Source of the DNA: Actinophytocola xinjiangensis
Lineage (GTDB): Bacteria > Actinomycetota > Actinomycetes > Mycobacteriales > Pseudonocardiaceae
Assembly: GCF_001921215.1 (NCBI RefSeq)
Contig: NZ_MSIF01000022.1
Span: 62,001-126,000 of the forward strand
DNA: 64,000 bases
Direction: 5' to 3'
Shown here: in pieces, positions 1 to 8,159 of the stretch
Layout of the letters: each line of letters opens with the position of its first letter
How positions within the stretch are numbered: the first letter of the stretch is position 1
Translations under genes and position numbers: made by a program
The notes under the pieces: model-generated
Seen by the model: only the letters and a program-made list of their open reading frames with translations
Told to the model about the DNA's origin: nothing
The model's database searches: none

Positions 1-475
1 ACAGCGAACGCTGCGGATGGGTCGCCGCCTCGTCCTCGGTGATCCGGCCCTCGTCGATCAACGACTGGACGAACGTGTCGTCATGGGTGATCTGCGCGAA
101 CTGGCCGTTGCGCTGCAGATAGGCCCGCGAGTCACCGATGTGCACCAGACCGATGCGGGTACCGGCGAACAGGATCGCGGTGAGCGTGGTGCCCATGCCG
201 TCCAGCTCGGGATCACTGGCCACCAGCTCCGCGATGGCACCGTTGCCGGCCGCGGTGGCCTCCCTGAGCTGGCCGAGGAGGTCCTCGCCCGGTTCGTCGT
301 CGTCCAGCGGCGCCAACGCCGCGATGACGACCTTGCTGGCCACCTCGCCCGCGGCGTGACCGCCCATACCGTCAGCGAGCGAGAGCAGGCGTGGGCCGGC
401 GTACACGGAGTCCTGGTTGTTGGAGCGGACCAGGCCTCGGTCGCTGCGGGCCGCATAGCGAAGGACGAGGGTCAT
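1..475 (-). CDS. pstP: PstP-type PP2C protein phosphatase (3' part outside window)
   Basis: Ser/Thr phosphatase of the PP2C family that reverses PknA/PknB phosphorylation in cell-wall and division control. The reading frame starts at the ATG at 475 and runs off the left edge, so only the N-terminal ~158 residues are visible. Seen motifs are RSNNQD near residue 18, the metal-binding LADGMGGHAAGE, DGMGTTLT and IGDSRAYL, all PP2C hallmarks. The start overlaps the fhaB stop by 4 bases (ATGA), which indicates translational coupling. The order fhaA-fhaB-pstP is that of the conserved actinobacterial pkn locus, so rodA, pbpA, pknA and pknB are expected further left; that is an inference from synteny. 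Confidence 0.93.
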   Translation of the reverse strand, partial: MTLVLRYAARSDRGLVRSNNQDSVYAGPRLLSLADGMGGHAAGEVASKVVIAALAPLDDDEPGEDLLGQLREATAAGNGAIAELVASDPELDGMGTTLTAILFAGTRIGLVHIGDSRAYLQRNGQFAQITHDDTFVQSLIDEGRITEDEAATHPQRSL

Positions 476-930
476 GACCGTAGCTCGATCACCGTCTTGC
501 CGATTCGGATCGGGACGCCAAGAGGCACCCGGAGGGGTGCCGTGACCTTAGCCCGGTCGAGGAAGGTGCCGTTCGTCGAGCCCAGATCTTCGACGTACCA
601 GTCGGTACCCCGCAGCGAGATCCGGGCGTGCCGGGTCGACGCGAAGTCGTCGTCCAGCACCAACGTCGAGTCGTCCGCGCGGCCGATCATGATCGGCCGG
701 CCGTCCAGGGAAATCCTGGTACCGGCCAGCGCCCCATGCGTCACGACCAGCTGCCGGGGCGCCTTGCCCCGGGATTTCTTCTCCGCCGACTTGCGGAACC
801 CCGGGACCGAAACACGAAGACCGGCCGCCGCGTACAGGTCGGAGCGAACGACCCGTAAAGCGGCCAGCACGAACAACCAGAGCAGGGCGAGAAACCCTGC
901 TCTGGTCAGCTGCACAACCAGCTCTGGCAC
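472..930 (-). CDS. fhaB: FhaB (FipA), membrane-anchored FHA-domain protein
   Basis: 152 residues. An N-terminal hydrophobic helix (about residues 8-26) is followed by a basic linker and a C-terminal FHA domain (about 60-152). The domain shows the phosphothreonine-binding signature: IGRADDSTLVLDD, then a STRHARI segment and LGSTNGTFLD. In mycobacteria FhaB/FipA is a PknB-pathway substrate linking peptidoglycan synthesis and division. It lies between fhaA (gap of about 80 bases) and pstP (4-base overlap). The size and architecture are typical for the family. Confidence 0.93.
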   Translation of the reverse strand: MPELVVQLTRAGFLALLWLFVLAALRVVRSDLYAAAGLRVSVPGFRKSAEKKSRGKAPRQLVVTHGALAGTRISLDGRPIMIGRADDSTLVLDDDFASTRHARISLRGTDWYVEDLGSTNGTFLDRAKVTAPLRVPLGVPIRIGKTVIELRS

Positions 931-1011
931 CTGCTGCGAACGCTCCCGCCGTGAAGAGATGGGTGAGAACCGCGCGGCGGTTTGCCTGCGGTCGGGCTCC
1001 GGTGCTGCTGA

Positions 1012-2184
1012 TCAGCCCTGGGTGCGGAACACCAGCGACGAGTGCCCGATACGGATCACATCGCCGTCGGCGAGCTGCCAGGTCTGGACCGGGGTGCCGT
1101 TCACCGTCGTCCCGTTGGTGGAGCCCAGGTCGGCCAGTGTCGCACTCTGGCCGTCCCACGTGATCTCCAGGTGCCGCCTGGAGACACCGGTGTCCGGCAG
1201 ACGGAAGTCGGCGTCCTGCCCACGGCCGACGACATTGCCGCCCTGCTTGAGCGAATAGGTGCGGTTCGACCCGTCATCCAGCTGCAGGCTCGCGTTCAGC
1301 TGCCGGGGGCCCGTCTGCACCGCCGGCGGGGCATAACCCTGCTGCGCGTACGGATCGCCACCGCCCTGCTGCTGACCGTAACCACCCTGCTGGCCGTAGC
1401 CCTGGTCATAGCCGCCCTGCTGGCCGTAGCCCTGCTGCTGGCCATAGCCCTGGTCGTAGCCCTGCTGCTGGCCGTACCCCTGGTCATAGCCCTGCTGGCC
1501 GTAGCCCTGCTGCTGGCCGTAACCCTGGTCGTAGCCCTGCTGCTGGCCGTACCCCTGGTCATAGCCGCCCTGCTGCTGGCCGCCGTAACCCTGCTGGTTG
1601 TAGCCCTGGTCGTAGCCCTGCTGCTGGCCGTAACCCTGCTGGTTGTAGCCCTGTTCGTAACCTTGCTGCTGCTGCTGGCCGTAGCCGTACTGCTGACCGT
1701 ACGGGTCGCCCTCAGGCGGCTGGCCGTAGCCGGGAGGCTGGCTCATGGATCGGTCTCCTGCGTTGCGGGGTGGTGCTGACCGAGCCCCGGGAGCCCTGGC
1801 GGAAGCCTTGACATCCGGGTCGACGGCCGAGCGTATTCGAAACTGTCCGGTGTGCAGCGCGTCGGAGCGCTCCAGGGAGACTACGACGTCACCATAGGTG
1901 TCCCAGTGGTGCTCGGAGAGATACTCCTCCACACAGTCCGCCAGCAGCGCTGTCGTGCGGTCCTCGTCCCCGGCGAAGTTCTCGTGGTCGTTGGCACCGA
2001 GAGTCACCACGTAGTGGTTCGGGGCGAGCAACCGGCCACCAGCCAGCTCGCGGACGTTGGCCTCACCTTCACGCAGCAGCGCCTGCGCCACCTCCTGGGG
2101 CACCACGTTGCCACCGAACACACGCGCGAACGAGTTCCCCACGAGGTTCTCCAACTTGCGGTTGAGCCGCTGCCCGATCCCCAC
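1012..2184 (-). CDS. fhaA: FhaA, DUF3662 + Gln/Gly/Tyr-rich linker + FHA domain
   Basis: 390 residues from a GTG start at 2184. That start is chosen because AAGGAGG lies 5 bases upstream (2190-2196) and because an upstream in-frame start would run into the tRNA-Leu gene. Residues 1-118 form the DUF3662 domain typical of FhaA. Residues 147-290 are a long low-complexity linker of repeated GYGQQQ / GYDQGYG units. Residues 296-390 are an FHA domain ([23 protein letters not shown]). In mycobacteria FhaA binds phosphorylated MviN/MurJ-type partners and restrains peptidoglycan synthesis at the poles. The gene is first in the fhaA-fhaB-pstP transcript and divergent from tRNA-Leu. The linker is unusually long and regular. 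Confidence 0.93.
   Translation of the reverse strand: MGIGQRLNRKLENLVGNSFARVFGGNVVPQEVAQALLREGEANVRELAGGRLLAPNHYVVTLGANDHENFAGDEDRTTALLADCVEEYLSEHHWDTYGDVVVSLERSDALHTGQFRIRSAVDPDVKASARAPGARSAPPRNAGDRSMSQPPGYGQPPEGDPYGQQYGYGQQQQQGYEQGYNQQGYGQQQGYDQGYNQQGYGGQQQGGYDQGYGQQQGYDQGYGQQQGYGQQGYDQGYGQQQGYDQGYGQQQGYGQQGGYDQGYGQQGGYGQQQGGGDPYAQQGYAPPAVQTGPRQLNASLQLDDGSNRTYSLKQGGNVVGRGQDADFRLPDTGVSRRHLEITWDGQSATLADLGSTNGTTVNGTPVQTWQLADGDVIRIGHSSLVFRTQG
1366..1716 (-). repeat. In-frame tandem repeat coding for the Gln/Gly/Tyr linker of FhaA
   Basis: Degenerate short repeats within fhaA. On the plus strand they read as many variants of CTGCTGGCCGTAGCCCTG, and in the coding frame they give [13 protein letters not shown] and GYNQQGYG. 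The repeats stay in frame throughout, so they are selected as protein. Such prion-like Q/G/Y tracts are expected to be disordered. Confidence 0.85.
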
Positions 2185-2311
2185 AGGTACCTCCTTCCAC
2201 ACGCGTGCTCCTCGTCCGATCGTATCCGTGTCCACGCCGTAGGACAGTGCGATGTGCAAACCCGCCTGCAAACCCCGCCAGCAACCGTGTAGGCTTCCCC
2301 CCGTTCCACTC

Positions 2312-2394
2312 GGGCGAGTGGCGGAATGGCAGACGCGCACGGTTCAGGTCCGTGTGTCCGAAAGGACGTGGGGGTTCAACTCCCCCCTCGCCCA
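2312..2394 (+). tRNA. tRNA-Leu (anticodon CAG)
   Basis: A full cloverleaf can be drawn. The acceptor stem GGGCGAG (2312-2318) pairs with CTCGCCC (2387-2393), with discriminator A2394. The anticodon stem CACGG/CCGTG encloses loop TTCAGGT with CAG at 2345-2347. A long class II variable arm follows, and the T arm is GGGGG-TTCAACT-CCCCC (2370-2386). The 3' CCA is not encoded in full. The long variable arm and CAG anticodon identify leucine. tRNA-Leu also lies next to the fhaA locus in mycobacteria. Confidence 0.96.
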
Positions 2395-2448
2395 CCTTGT
2401 TCGTTGGCGCTTTGCGCCTCCTCCCGGCGGTGGGGGATCGTCATTGTG

Positions 2449-2469
2449 TTGGGGGGCCGAGCCCCCCAA
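2449..2469 (+). terminator. GC hairpin downstream of tRNA-Leu
   Basis: TTGGGGGGC and GCCCCCCAA are perfect 9-base arms around the loop CGA. It lies 55 bases after tRNA-Leu. There is no T-run, as is usual for actinobacterial hairpin terminators. Termination is inferred from position. Confidence 0.55.
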
Positions 2470-2641
2470 ACCCCCACGGTGCGGTTTCTTCCTGAACCAG
2501 CCGTTCCCCTGAACCCAGCCGCCACGTTGACACCCGGACCAAGTTGACTTTGGGCGTTGGCGTTGGCGGAGGCTAGGAAAGACGAACCACCACCGGAACG
2601 TTGATCACGGCTGGGTTCGGGGCTGGTGGCGGGCCACTACC

Positions 2642-2668
2642 AAGGGGCAGGGCGCAGCCCTGCCCCTT
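2642..2668. terminator. Perfect 12-bp hairpin, terminator-like
   Basis: AAGGGGCAGGGC (2642-2653) and GCCCTGCCCCTT (2657-2668) pair perfectly around GCA. The hairpin is strong and isolated. No T-tract follows and no gene ends close by, so the function is uncertain. Confidence 0.5.
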
Positions 2669-2693
2669 ACGCCTGTCCCCAGGGCGGCGGAGG

Positions 2694-2766
2694 CTCACGG
2701 GTCAAGAGGCCCACAGGTGAACACGAACCCAGACTTTGCCCAGTTCAGGGCCTCTTGAGGCGTGAG
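2694..2766. repeat. 18-base inverted repeat abutting the TIR element
   Basis: The arms at 2694-2711 and 2749-2766 match at 16 of 18 positions and are separated by 37 bases. The mismatches are GG against GG at the same two positions. The right arm ends in GTGAG, which is also the 5-base direct repeat flanking the neighbouring element. The element therefore appears to have inserted at the foot of this hairpin. Confidence 0.6.
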
Positions 2767-3086
2767 CTTGAGTTTTAACCTCCGGTTTCCCCGGTGCCGG
2801 TGCCTCAGCCGGCCTGCTCGCGGATCCACACTGCCCTCGCGCTACTGCCTGGCCGGTGTTCGTGCTGATCAGACACGTGTTTGCCCTGTCCGCCCCCGCG
2901 TGCTACCCCTGCTGAGGGCCACCGACCCCCAAGACCGAATAAACGTGCGCCCGCCGGACAGACCCCACATCCGTGGGCGCACGTTAATTACCCGCCAACG
3001 GCCACCACACCCCCCACCAACTCGATGACCAGCCACAACACAGGTCAAGCACCCCCTACCGGGACACCACGAGGTTAAAACTCAAG
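2767..3086. mobile_element. 320-bp MITE-like element with terminal inverted repeats and 5-bp target duplication
   Basis: The left terminus CTTGAGTTTTAACCTC (2767-2782) is exactly inverted at the right terminus (3071-3086). Immediately outside both ends is GTGAG (2762-2766 and 3087-3091), as expected for a 5-bp target-site duplication. Just inside, a CCCGGT match extends the imperfect inverted repeat. The interior has no credible transposase gene but contains an 11-base inverted repeat (2942-2952 and 2975-2985). This is the structure of a non-autonomous transposable element. I do not recognise the family from the termini. Confidence 0.7.
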
Positions 3087-3139
3087 GTGAGGGGCCGCCC
3101 GTAAAATCCGCCACCAGACCCGAACCCACCCCCCACCCC

Positions 3140-3310
3140 CAAGCCCACGACCGAACCCCTCACCGAGACATCCCACGACCCGAACCCACCCCGCCGCCAA
3201 GCCCACAACCGAACTCCTCACCGAGACATCCCACGACCCGAACTCACCCCGCCGCCAAGCCCACAACCGAACCCCTCACCGAGACACCCCACAAACCGAA
3301 GCGATCCCGC
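3140..3310. repeat. 58-bp tandem repeat, about three copies
   Basis: Copies run 3140-3197, 3198-3255 and 3256-3310, each starting CAAGCCCAC and containing CTCACCGAGACA. The first two copies differ at only a few bases and the third is shorter and more diverged. A partial copy precedes 3140. The period is not a multiple of three, which argues against a coding repeat. There are no unique spacers, so it is not a CRISPR array. Confidence 0.8.
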
Positions 3311-3605
3311 CAAAGCCCACAGCCCCAGCAGGTCCCTCCGCCCACCCCGAACCCGGCAGAACAACGAACTCGGGACACCGTGAGTGTGGGCTGGACTCAC
3401 CCAGACGGCGGCACTGTGGGGCTGAAGTCCGGATGCCGGTCGTCGACCGGTTATCGACGGGGGTCTGCCGTCGGTCGCAGGGGGTGGTGCTTCGTCTGCG
3501 TCTGCACGTGCAGCAACTGGTAGGCCAGACATGTACCAAAAAACGCCGCGCTTGGCAGGGGATGGCGAAGCCGATGGCGCGACGGTAATCGAGAGGGCTG
3601 AGTTC

Positions 3606-4226
3606 GTGACGGGCATTCCAGGGCGCGCGGCGGCGGCAGTGGACAACCTGACGGCGGTGCCGTCTCCTCTTGTCCCACCCGTCGAGCTGCCCGCATCGGT
3701 CGACGAGCTGGCCGCGGCTGCGGCACGACAGCTCGGTTGGCAGGGGGTTGTGTTGCCGGAGATGAAGCTGCTCGGCCGCCGGGTCTGCCTGGTGGCGCAG
3801 CTCATGCCGGACGCGCATGCCGAACGTATCTGTCTTGGGCAGGGGCCGGAGGTCGATCGGGCCACCGTCTCCACCTGGGCCTGGCCGGAGTTCTCCGGGC
3901 GGGTCCCCGAACCGGCGGTGCGCATCGTGGGAGCGCTTGCCGTCGCGCGGCACTGGCGGACCGGGCTGGTCAACGCGGTGCCGTTCCTGCGGTGGTGCGA
4001 CTCGGCGATGGTGCTGCCGATGTCGGTCGTGCTCACCAACGACTACGTCGTCAACTGTCTGCCCCGGGCCAGGGCCTACGGGGTGGGCGTGGTCAGCGCC
4101 GAGCCGGGACCGTCGGTCGACCTCGACCTGCCAGGGCGGTCCGAACGGGCCGCGGCACCGGTCGACGGCACCCAACGGTGGCTCACCGAACTGGCCTACG
4201 AACAGATTCTCTGTACCGTGGCCTGA
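3606..4226 (+). CDS. Conserved-looking hypothetical protein
   Basis: 206 residues from GTG at 3606. I do not recognise the family. GTG 3606 is preferred over the in-frame ATG at 3531: a GAGAGGG Shine-Dalgarno lies 8 bases upstream of it, and the 25 codons between 3531 and 3606 lack the GC-rich third positions seen afterwards. The protein is mostly soluble, with Trp- and Val-rich segments (TWAWPEF, a HWRTGLVN stretch). No signal peptide or clear membrane helix is seen. The stop codon is followed directly by the ATG of the next gene, so the two are probably co-transcribed. Confidence 0.7.
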   Translation: MTGIPGRAAAAVDNLTAVPSPLVPPVELPASVDELAAAAARQLGWQGVVLPEMKLLGRRVCLVAQLMPDAHAERICLGQGPEVDRATVSTWAWPEFSGRVPEPAVRIVGALAVARHWRTGLVNAVPFLRWCDSAMVLPMSVVLTNDYVVNCLPRARAYGVGVVSAEPGPSVDLDLPGRSERAAAPVDGTQRWLTELAYEQILCTVA

Positions 4227-4874
4227 ATGCGGATCATGATCGCCGGTGGGCACGGGAAGATCGCCCTGCTGCTCACCTCCCGGCTCGCCGCGCGCGGCCA
4301 CACCGTGGTCGGGATCGTGCGAAATCCCGACCACATCGACGACGTGCGGGCCGCCGGCGGGCAGGGCGTTCTGCGTGACCTGGAGTTCGCGACGCCAGGG
4401 GATCTCGCCGGTGATGTGCGGGGGGCCGACGCGGTGGTGTTCGCGGCCGGCGCCGGGCCGGGCAGCGGAGTGGCCCGCAAGGACACCGTGGACCGGGCCG
4501 CCTCGGCGGTCTGCGCGCAGGCGGCGCAGGACGCGGGGGTTGCGCGGTTCGTCCAGATCAGCGCCATGGGGCTGAACCGGGCCCAGGACCCGTCGATCGA
4601 TCCGGTGTTCGCCGCCTACCTCAAGGCCAAGGACGACGCCGAGCACGACCTGCGGGGACGCCCGCTGGACTGGACGATCCTGCGGCCGGGGCGGCTCACC
4701 GACGACCCCGCCACCGGGCGGGTCACCCTCGGGGTGAGCGTGCCGCCGGGCTCGGTCAGCCGCGACGACGTCGCCGCCGTGATCGTCGCCCTGCTGGACG
4801 CGCCCGGCAGCGTCGGACGGACCTACGAACTCGTCGGCGGGCCGACGCCGATCGACCAGCTAGACCTTTCCTAG
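4227..4874 (+). CDS. NAD(P)-binding SDR-like oxidoreductase (NmrA/YwnB type)
   Basis: 215 residues. The Rossmann dinucleotide motif at the N-terminus (MIAGGHGKIA) is followed by IVRNPDHIDDV, typical of atypical short-chain dehydrogenases that lack the YxxxK catalytic tetrad. Later landmarks are VVFAAGAGPGSG, FVQISAMG and the LDWTILRPGRL segment shared by this family. Members are NAD(P)H-dependent reductases or redox sensors; the substrate cannot be read here. The gene starts directly after the preceding stop and overlaps the convergent oxidase gene by 15 bases. Confidence 0.85.
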   Translation: MRIMIAGGHGKIALLLTSRLAARGHTVVGIVRNPDHIDDVRAAGGQGVLRDLEFATPGDLAGDVRGADAVVFAAGAGPGSGVARKDTVDRAASAVCAQAAQDAGVARFVQISAMGLNRAQDPSIDPVFAAYLKAKDDAEHDLRGRPLDWTILRPGRLTDDPATGRVTLGVSVPPGSVSRDDVAAVIVALLDAPGSVGRTYELVGGPTPIDQLDLS

Positions 4875-6176
4875 GACCCGCTCCAGATACGGGTTGGTGA
4901 ACGTGCCGGCCGGGTCCAGTTCCGCCCGCAGCGCAACGAAATCGTCGAACCTCGGGTACCGGGTGCGCAGCACCGCCGCGTCCAGCGAGTGCATCTTCCC
5001 CCAGTGCGGGCGACCGCCCGCCGCGCCGGCCACCGACTCGAACAGGTCGAAGTACTCCCGGTAGGGCATGCCGACGAACTGGTGCACCGCGATGTAGGCC
5101 GAGTCGCGCTCGTAGGCGGTCGACAGCCAGATGTCGTCGGCCGCCGCCACCCGAACCTCCACCGGGAACATCACCGGGTTCGCCAGCCGGGGCACCCGCT
5201 CCCGCAGCTCACCCAGCACCTCGGGCAGCGCCCCCCGGGGGATCGCGTACTCCGACTCGACGAACCGCACGTCCCGGTTGGTGGCGAACACCCGGTGCGA
5301 GACGTCGGAGTACGAGCGCTGAGACAGCACCGACGCCGAGAACCGGTTGAGCGCCGGCACCAGCGCCGGGACCGCCCGGCCGATCCGGCACAGCGCGCCG
5401 AACGCGGTGTTCTCCACCAGCCGGTACTCCACGAACTGGCGGGCCGGCGACAGCGGCGCGGGCACCGCCCCGGCCGGCAGCCGGTTGTTCCGCTTGGTCA
5501 GCGCGTTCGCCGCGTAGGGGAACCAGTAGAACTCGAAGTGGTCGTTGGCCGCGCAGTTGTCCTCCAACGCCGCCAGCACCTCGGTCAGCGGCTCCGGGCG
5601 TTCGGTCGCGGCCAGCACGAACGACGGCTCCGTGTGCAACGTCACGGTGGTGACCACGCCCAGCGCGCCCAGCCCGACCCTGGCCGCCGCGAACAGCTCC
5701 GGCCGCTCGCCGGCCGAGCAGCGCACCACCGACCCGTCGGCCAGCACCAGCTCCAGCGCCGCGACCTGGGTGGCGATGCCGCCGAACCGGGCGCCGGTGC
5801 CGTGCGTGCCGGTGGCGATCGCGCCGGCGACGGTCTGCGCGTCGATGTCGCCGAGGTTGGTCATCGCCAGGCCGAGGCGGTCCAGCTCGGCGTTGAGCGC
5901 GCGCAACGTCGTGCCGGCGCGCACGGTGACCAGACCGGTGGCGGGGTCGGCGTCGGTCACGCCGGTCCAGGCGGACAGGTCGAGGGCGAGGTCGTGGGCG
6001 GCGCCGACGGCGGTGAACGAGTGGCCGCTGCCCCTGGCGCGGACCGTGCGGCCCGCCCGGCCGGCCCCGGCGACCACCGAGGTCAGTTCGTCCAGGCTCG
6101 TGGGGCGGGCGACGCTGGTCGCGACGGCGGCCTCGGTGCCGGCCCAGTTGCGCCAGGCGGTGGATGGGGCTGCCAT
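4860..6176 (-). CDS. D-arabinono-1,4-lactone oxidase-family FAD oxidoreductase
   Basis: 438 residues from ATG 6176, which has GGGAGGA a few bases upstream. The N-terminal FAD_binding_4 (PCMH) domain shows RARGSGHSF, where His is the usual covalent FAD site, and HGTGARFG. The C-terminal aldonolactone oxidase domain ends with the hallmark PHWGK and FTNPYLERVLG. Family members oxidise aldonolactones such as D-arabinono- or L-gulono-lactone to ascorbate-like products. The gene is divergent from an alanine-racemase-fold gene with only 28 bases between the starts, so the two probably share a control region. Confidence 0.9.
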   Translation of the reverse strand: MAAPSTAWRNWAGTEAAVATSVARPTSLDELTSVVAGAGRAGRTVRARGSGHSFTAVGAAHDLALDLSAWTGVTDADPATGLVTVRAGTTLRALNAELDRLGLAMTNLGDIDAQTVAGAIATGTHGTGARFGGIATQVAALELVLADGSVVRCSAGERPELFAAARVGLGALGVVTTVTLHTEPSFVLAATERPEPLTEVLAALEDNCAANDHFEFYWFPYAANALTKRNNRLPAGAVPAPLSPARQFVEYRLVENTAFGALCRIGRAVPALVPALNRFSASVLSQRSYSDVSHRVFATNRDVRFVESEYAIPRGALPEVLGELRERVPRLANPVMFPVEVRVAAADDIWLSTAYERDSAYIAVHQFVGMPYREYFDLFESVAGAAGGRPHWGKMHSLDAAVLRTRYPRFDDFVALRAELDPAGTFTNPYLERVLGKV

Positions 6177-6204
6177 TGTTCCTCCCGAGTCGTACCGTTG
6201 GCCC

Positions 6205-7431
6205 GTGCCGGACCAGACGAGCCTCGACCCCGAGCGGCTGAACAGAGCGACCAAACACCTCGACCCGCCGCTCGCGGTCGTCGACCTGGACGCATTCGAC
6301 CACAACGCCGACGACCTGGTGCGTCGTGCCGCCGGCCGGCCGATCCGGGTGGCCAGCAAGTCGGTGCGCTGCCGGGCGCTGCTGGAGCGGGTGCTGCGCC
6401 GGCCGGGGTTCGCCGGCGTCATGTCCTACTCACTGCCCGAGGCGCTGTGGCTGGCCCGCGAGTGGGCCGGCACCGACCTGGCGACCACCGACATCCTGGT
6501 CGCCTACCCGACCACCGACCACGCCGCGTTGCGTGACCTGGCCGGCGACCGGCACGCCCGGTCGCGGATCTCGATCATCGTGGACTCGGTCGACCACCTG
6601 AACCTGGTCGACGCCGCGCTCGGCTCCGGGCACCCCGACGTGCGGGTGTGCCTGGAGCTGGACGTGTCCTGGCGGCCGCTGTTCGGCCGGGACCTGGTGC
6701 ACGTCGGCACCCGCCGCTCGCCGCTGTTCAGCGCCCGGCAGGCCGGCGCGCTGGCCGACGCGGTCACCGCGCGGCCGGGGTTCGAGCTGGTCGGGCTGAT
6801 GGGCTACGAGGGGCAGATCGCCGGCCTCGGTGACTCGCCGCGCGGCAGGCCGGTGCTCGGCGCGCTGCTGCGGTTCATGCAGGACCGTTCGGCGACCGAG
6901 CTGGCGGCCCGCCGGGCGGCCGCGGTGCGGGCGGTGCGGCAGGTGGCGGACCTGGAGTTCGTCAACGGCGGCGGCACCGGCAGCATCGAGACCACCGGCG
7001 CCGACCCGTCGGTCACCGAGGTGGCGGCCGGCTCCGGCCTGGTCGGGCCGACGCTGTTCGACAACTACCGCCGGTTCAGCCCGGCGCCGGCCGTGCTGTT
7101 CGCGCTGCCGGTGGTGCGCCGCCCGGCGCGCACGATCGCCACGCTGTTCGGCGGCGGCTACATCGCCTCCGGGGTGGCCGGCAAGGACCGGTTGCCCAGC
7201 CCGTACCTGCCGGAGGGGCTCACGCTGCTGCCGCTGGAGGGCGCCGGTGAGGTGCAGACGCCGGTCACCGGCCGGGCGGCGCGGGACCTGCGGGTGGGCG
7301 ACCGGGTGTGGTTGCGGCACACCAAGGCCGGCGAACTCGCCGAGCGGTTCACCGAGTACCACCTGCTCGACGGCGACCGGATCGCCGCGACCGTGCCGAC
7401 CTACCGGGGCGAGGGGCGCTGCTTCGGCTAG
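6205..7431 (+). CDS. PLP-dependent alanine racemase-fold protein (amino acid deaminase/aldolase type)
   Basis: 408 residues from GTG 6205. The N-terminal Ala_racemase_N barrel has PLAVVDLDAFDHN followed by RVASKSVRC, where the Lys should bind pyridoxal phosphate, as in D-threonine aldolase and D-serine deaminase relatives. FVNGGGTGS is the expected phosphate-binding loop, and a C-terminal beta domain follows (VGDRVWLRH). The substrate is unknown. The gene is divergent from the lactone oxidase, and its stop overlaps the TetR stop on the other strand by two bases. Confidence 0.85.
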   Translation: MPDQTSLDPERLNRATKHLDPPLAVVDLDAFDHNADDLVRRAAGRPIRVASKSVRCRALLERVLRRPGFAGVMSYSLPEALWLAREWAGTDLATTDILVAYPTTDHAALRDLAGDRHARSRISIIVDSVDHLNLVDAALGSGHPDVRVCLELDVSWRPLFGRDLVHVGTRRSPLFSARQAGALADAVTARPGFELVGLMGYEGQIAGLGDSPRGRPVLGALLRFMQDRSATELAARRAAAVRAVRQVADLEFVNGGGTGSIETTGADPSVTEVAAGSGLVGPTLFDNYRRFSPAPAVLFALPVVRRPARTIATLFGGGYIASGVAGKDRLPSPYLPEGLTLLPLEGAGEVQTPVTGRAARDLRVGDRVWLRHTKAGELAERFTEYHLLDGDRIAATVPTYRGEGRCFG

Positions 7432-8036
7432 AGCTCCCGCGCCAGGTACGCGCGCACCACCCGCTTGGCCTCCTCGACCATCTCCTGCTCGTCGAACAGC
7501 CGGCGGCGGAAGGCGAGCGCCAGGATCGAGTCGCCGATCTCGTTGGCCACGGTGATCTGCCGGAACAGGCTCTGTGCCGGCATGTTGGTCTTGGCGGCGA
7601 TCAGGCCGGCGAGTTTCTCCGCGATGACCGTGTTGTTGTCCCGTTCGTCCTCGATGAACCGCAGGTCGATGACGTCACCGAAGCGGACGCGGGCGAAGCC
7701 GGGGACGGTGCGGTACATCTCCACGTAGATGTCGATGATCTCGTCGACGCCGTCCCACCAGTTCGCGAGGTGTTCCCAGTCAAGCCGGCGGTCGATCTCG
7801 GCGGTGAAGTGGTCGAGGTTGCGCTTGGTCAGCGCCTGGACGACGGCGCGCTTGTCGGGGAAGAACTGGTACAGCGAACCCACGGCCACCCCGGCCCGTT
7901 CCGCGATCAGGGTGGTGGTGACGCCGTCGTAGCCGAGTTCGTCGATGAGTGCGGCACAGGCCTCGAGCATCTGTTCGACCCGTTTCGCACTCCGCTGCTG
8001 CACTGGTTGCTTTCGCAACGTCACAGAGGATGCCAC
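7428..8036 (-). CDS. TetR-family transcriptional regulator
   Basis: 202 residues from GTG 8036, with AAGGAG five bases upstream. The N-terminal helix-turn-helix (about 20-65) shows LIDELGYDGVTTTLIAERA and VGSLYQFFPDK, which is diagnostic of TetR. The C-terminal helical ligand domain (70-202) is variable and gives no clue to the inducer. It is convergent with the racemase-fold gene. A likely target is its own promoter or neighbouring genes; no palindrome near the start was convincing. Confidence 0.9.
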   Translation of the reverse strand: MASSVTLRKQPVQQRSAKRVEQMLEACAALIDELGYDGVTTTLIAERAGVAVGSLYQFFPDKRAVVQALTKRNLDHFTAEIDRRLDWEHLANWWDGVDEIIDIYVEMYRTVPGFARVRFGDVIDLRFIEDERDNNTVIAEKLAGLIAAKTNMPAQSLFRQITVANEIGDSILALAFRRRLFDEQEMVEEAKRVVRAYLAREL

Positions 8037-8159
8037 GTGTTCTCCTTGGACCCTGGGCTTCCTCCATGGTGCCCAAGAACGGCCGGCTCATCCACATTTC
8101 TTTGACCAGCGGAAACGAACATCGGAAACGACTGTCGGCGTGGAAGCGCGTACATGCCA

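Larger units (their letters stand above)
2395..3605. other. Gene-free tract of about 1.2 kb
   Basis: I find no convincing gene between tRNA-Leu and the next coding sequence. Open frames here lack third-position GC bias, recognisable domains or ribosome binding sites. The tract instead holds two short GC hairpins, a longer inverted repeat, a 320-bp element with terminal inverted repeats, and a 58-bp tandem repeat (listed separately). Its position next to a tRNA gene makes it a plausible landing site for mobile DNA. Confidence 0.7.

Noticed and set aside
2762-3028. 88-codon open frame inside the MITE-like element
   Set aside because: No ribosome binding site, no third-position GC bias and no transposase motif.
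3140-3310. CRISPR-like repeat array
   Set aside because: The 58-base units are directly adjacent with no unique spacers, and no cas genes are near.
3218-4039. Minus-strand open frame crossing the tandem repeat and the 3606-4226 gene
   Set aside because: The 58-base period is not a multiple of three, so the repeats would be read in different frames; the plus-strand frame has better codon structure.
4989-6536. 515-codon open frame overlapping the lactone oxidase and racemase-fold gene
   Set aside because: Repetitive Arg/Gly/His composition, no motif, and it covers two convincing genes in other frames.
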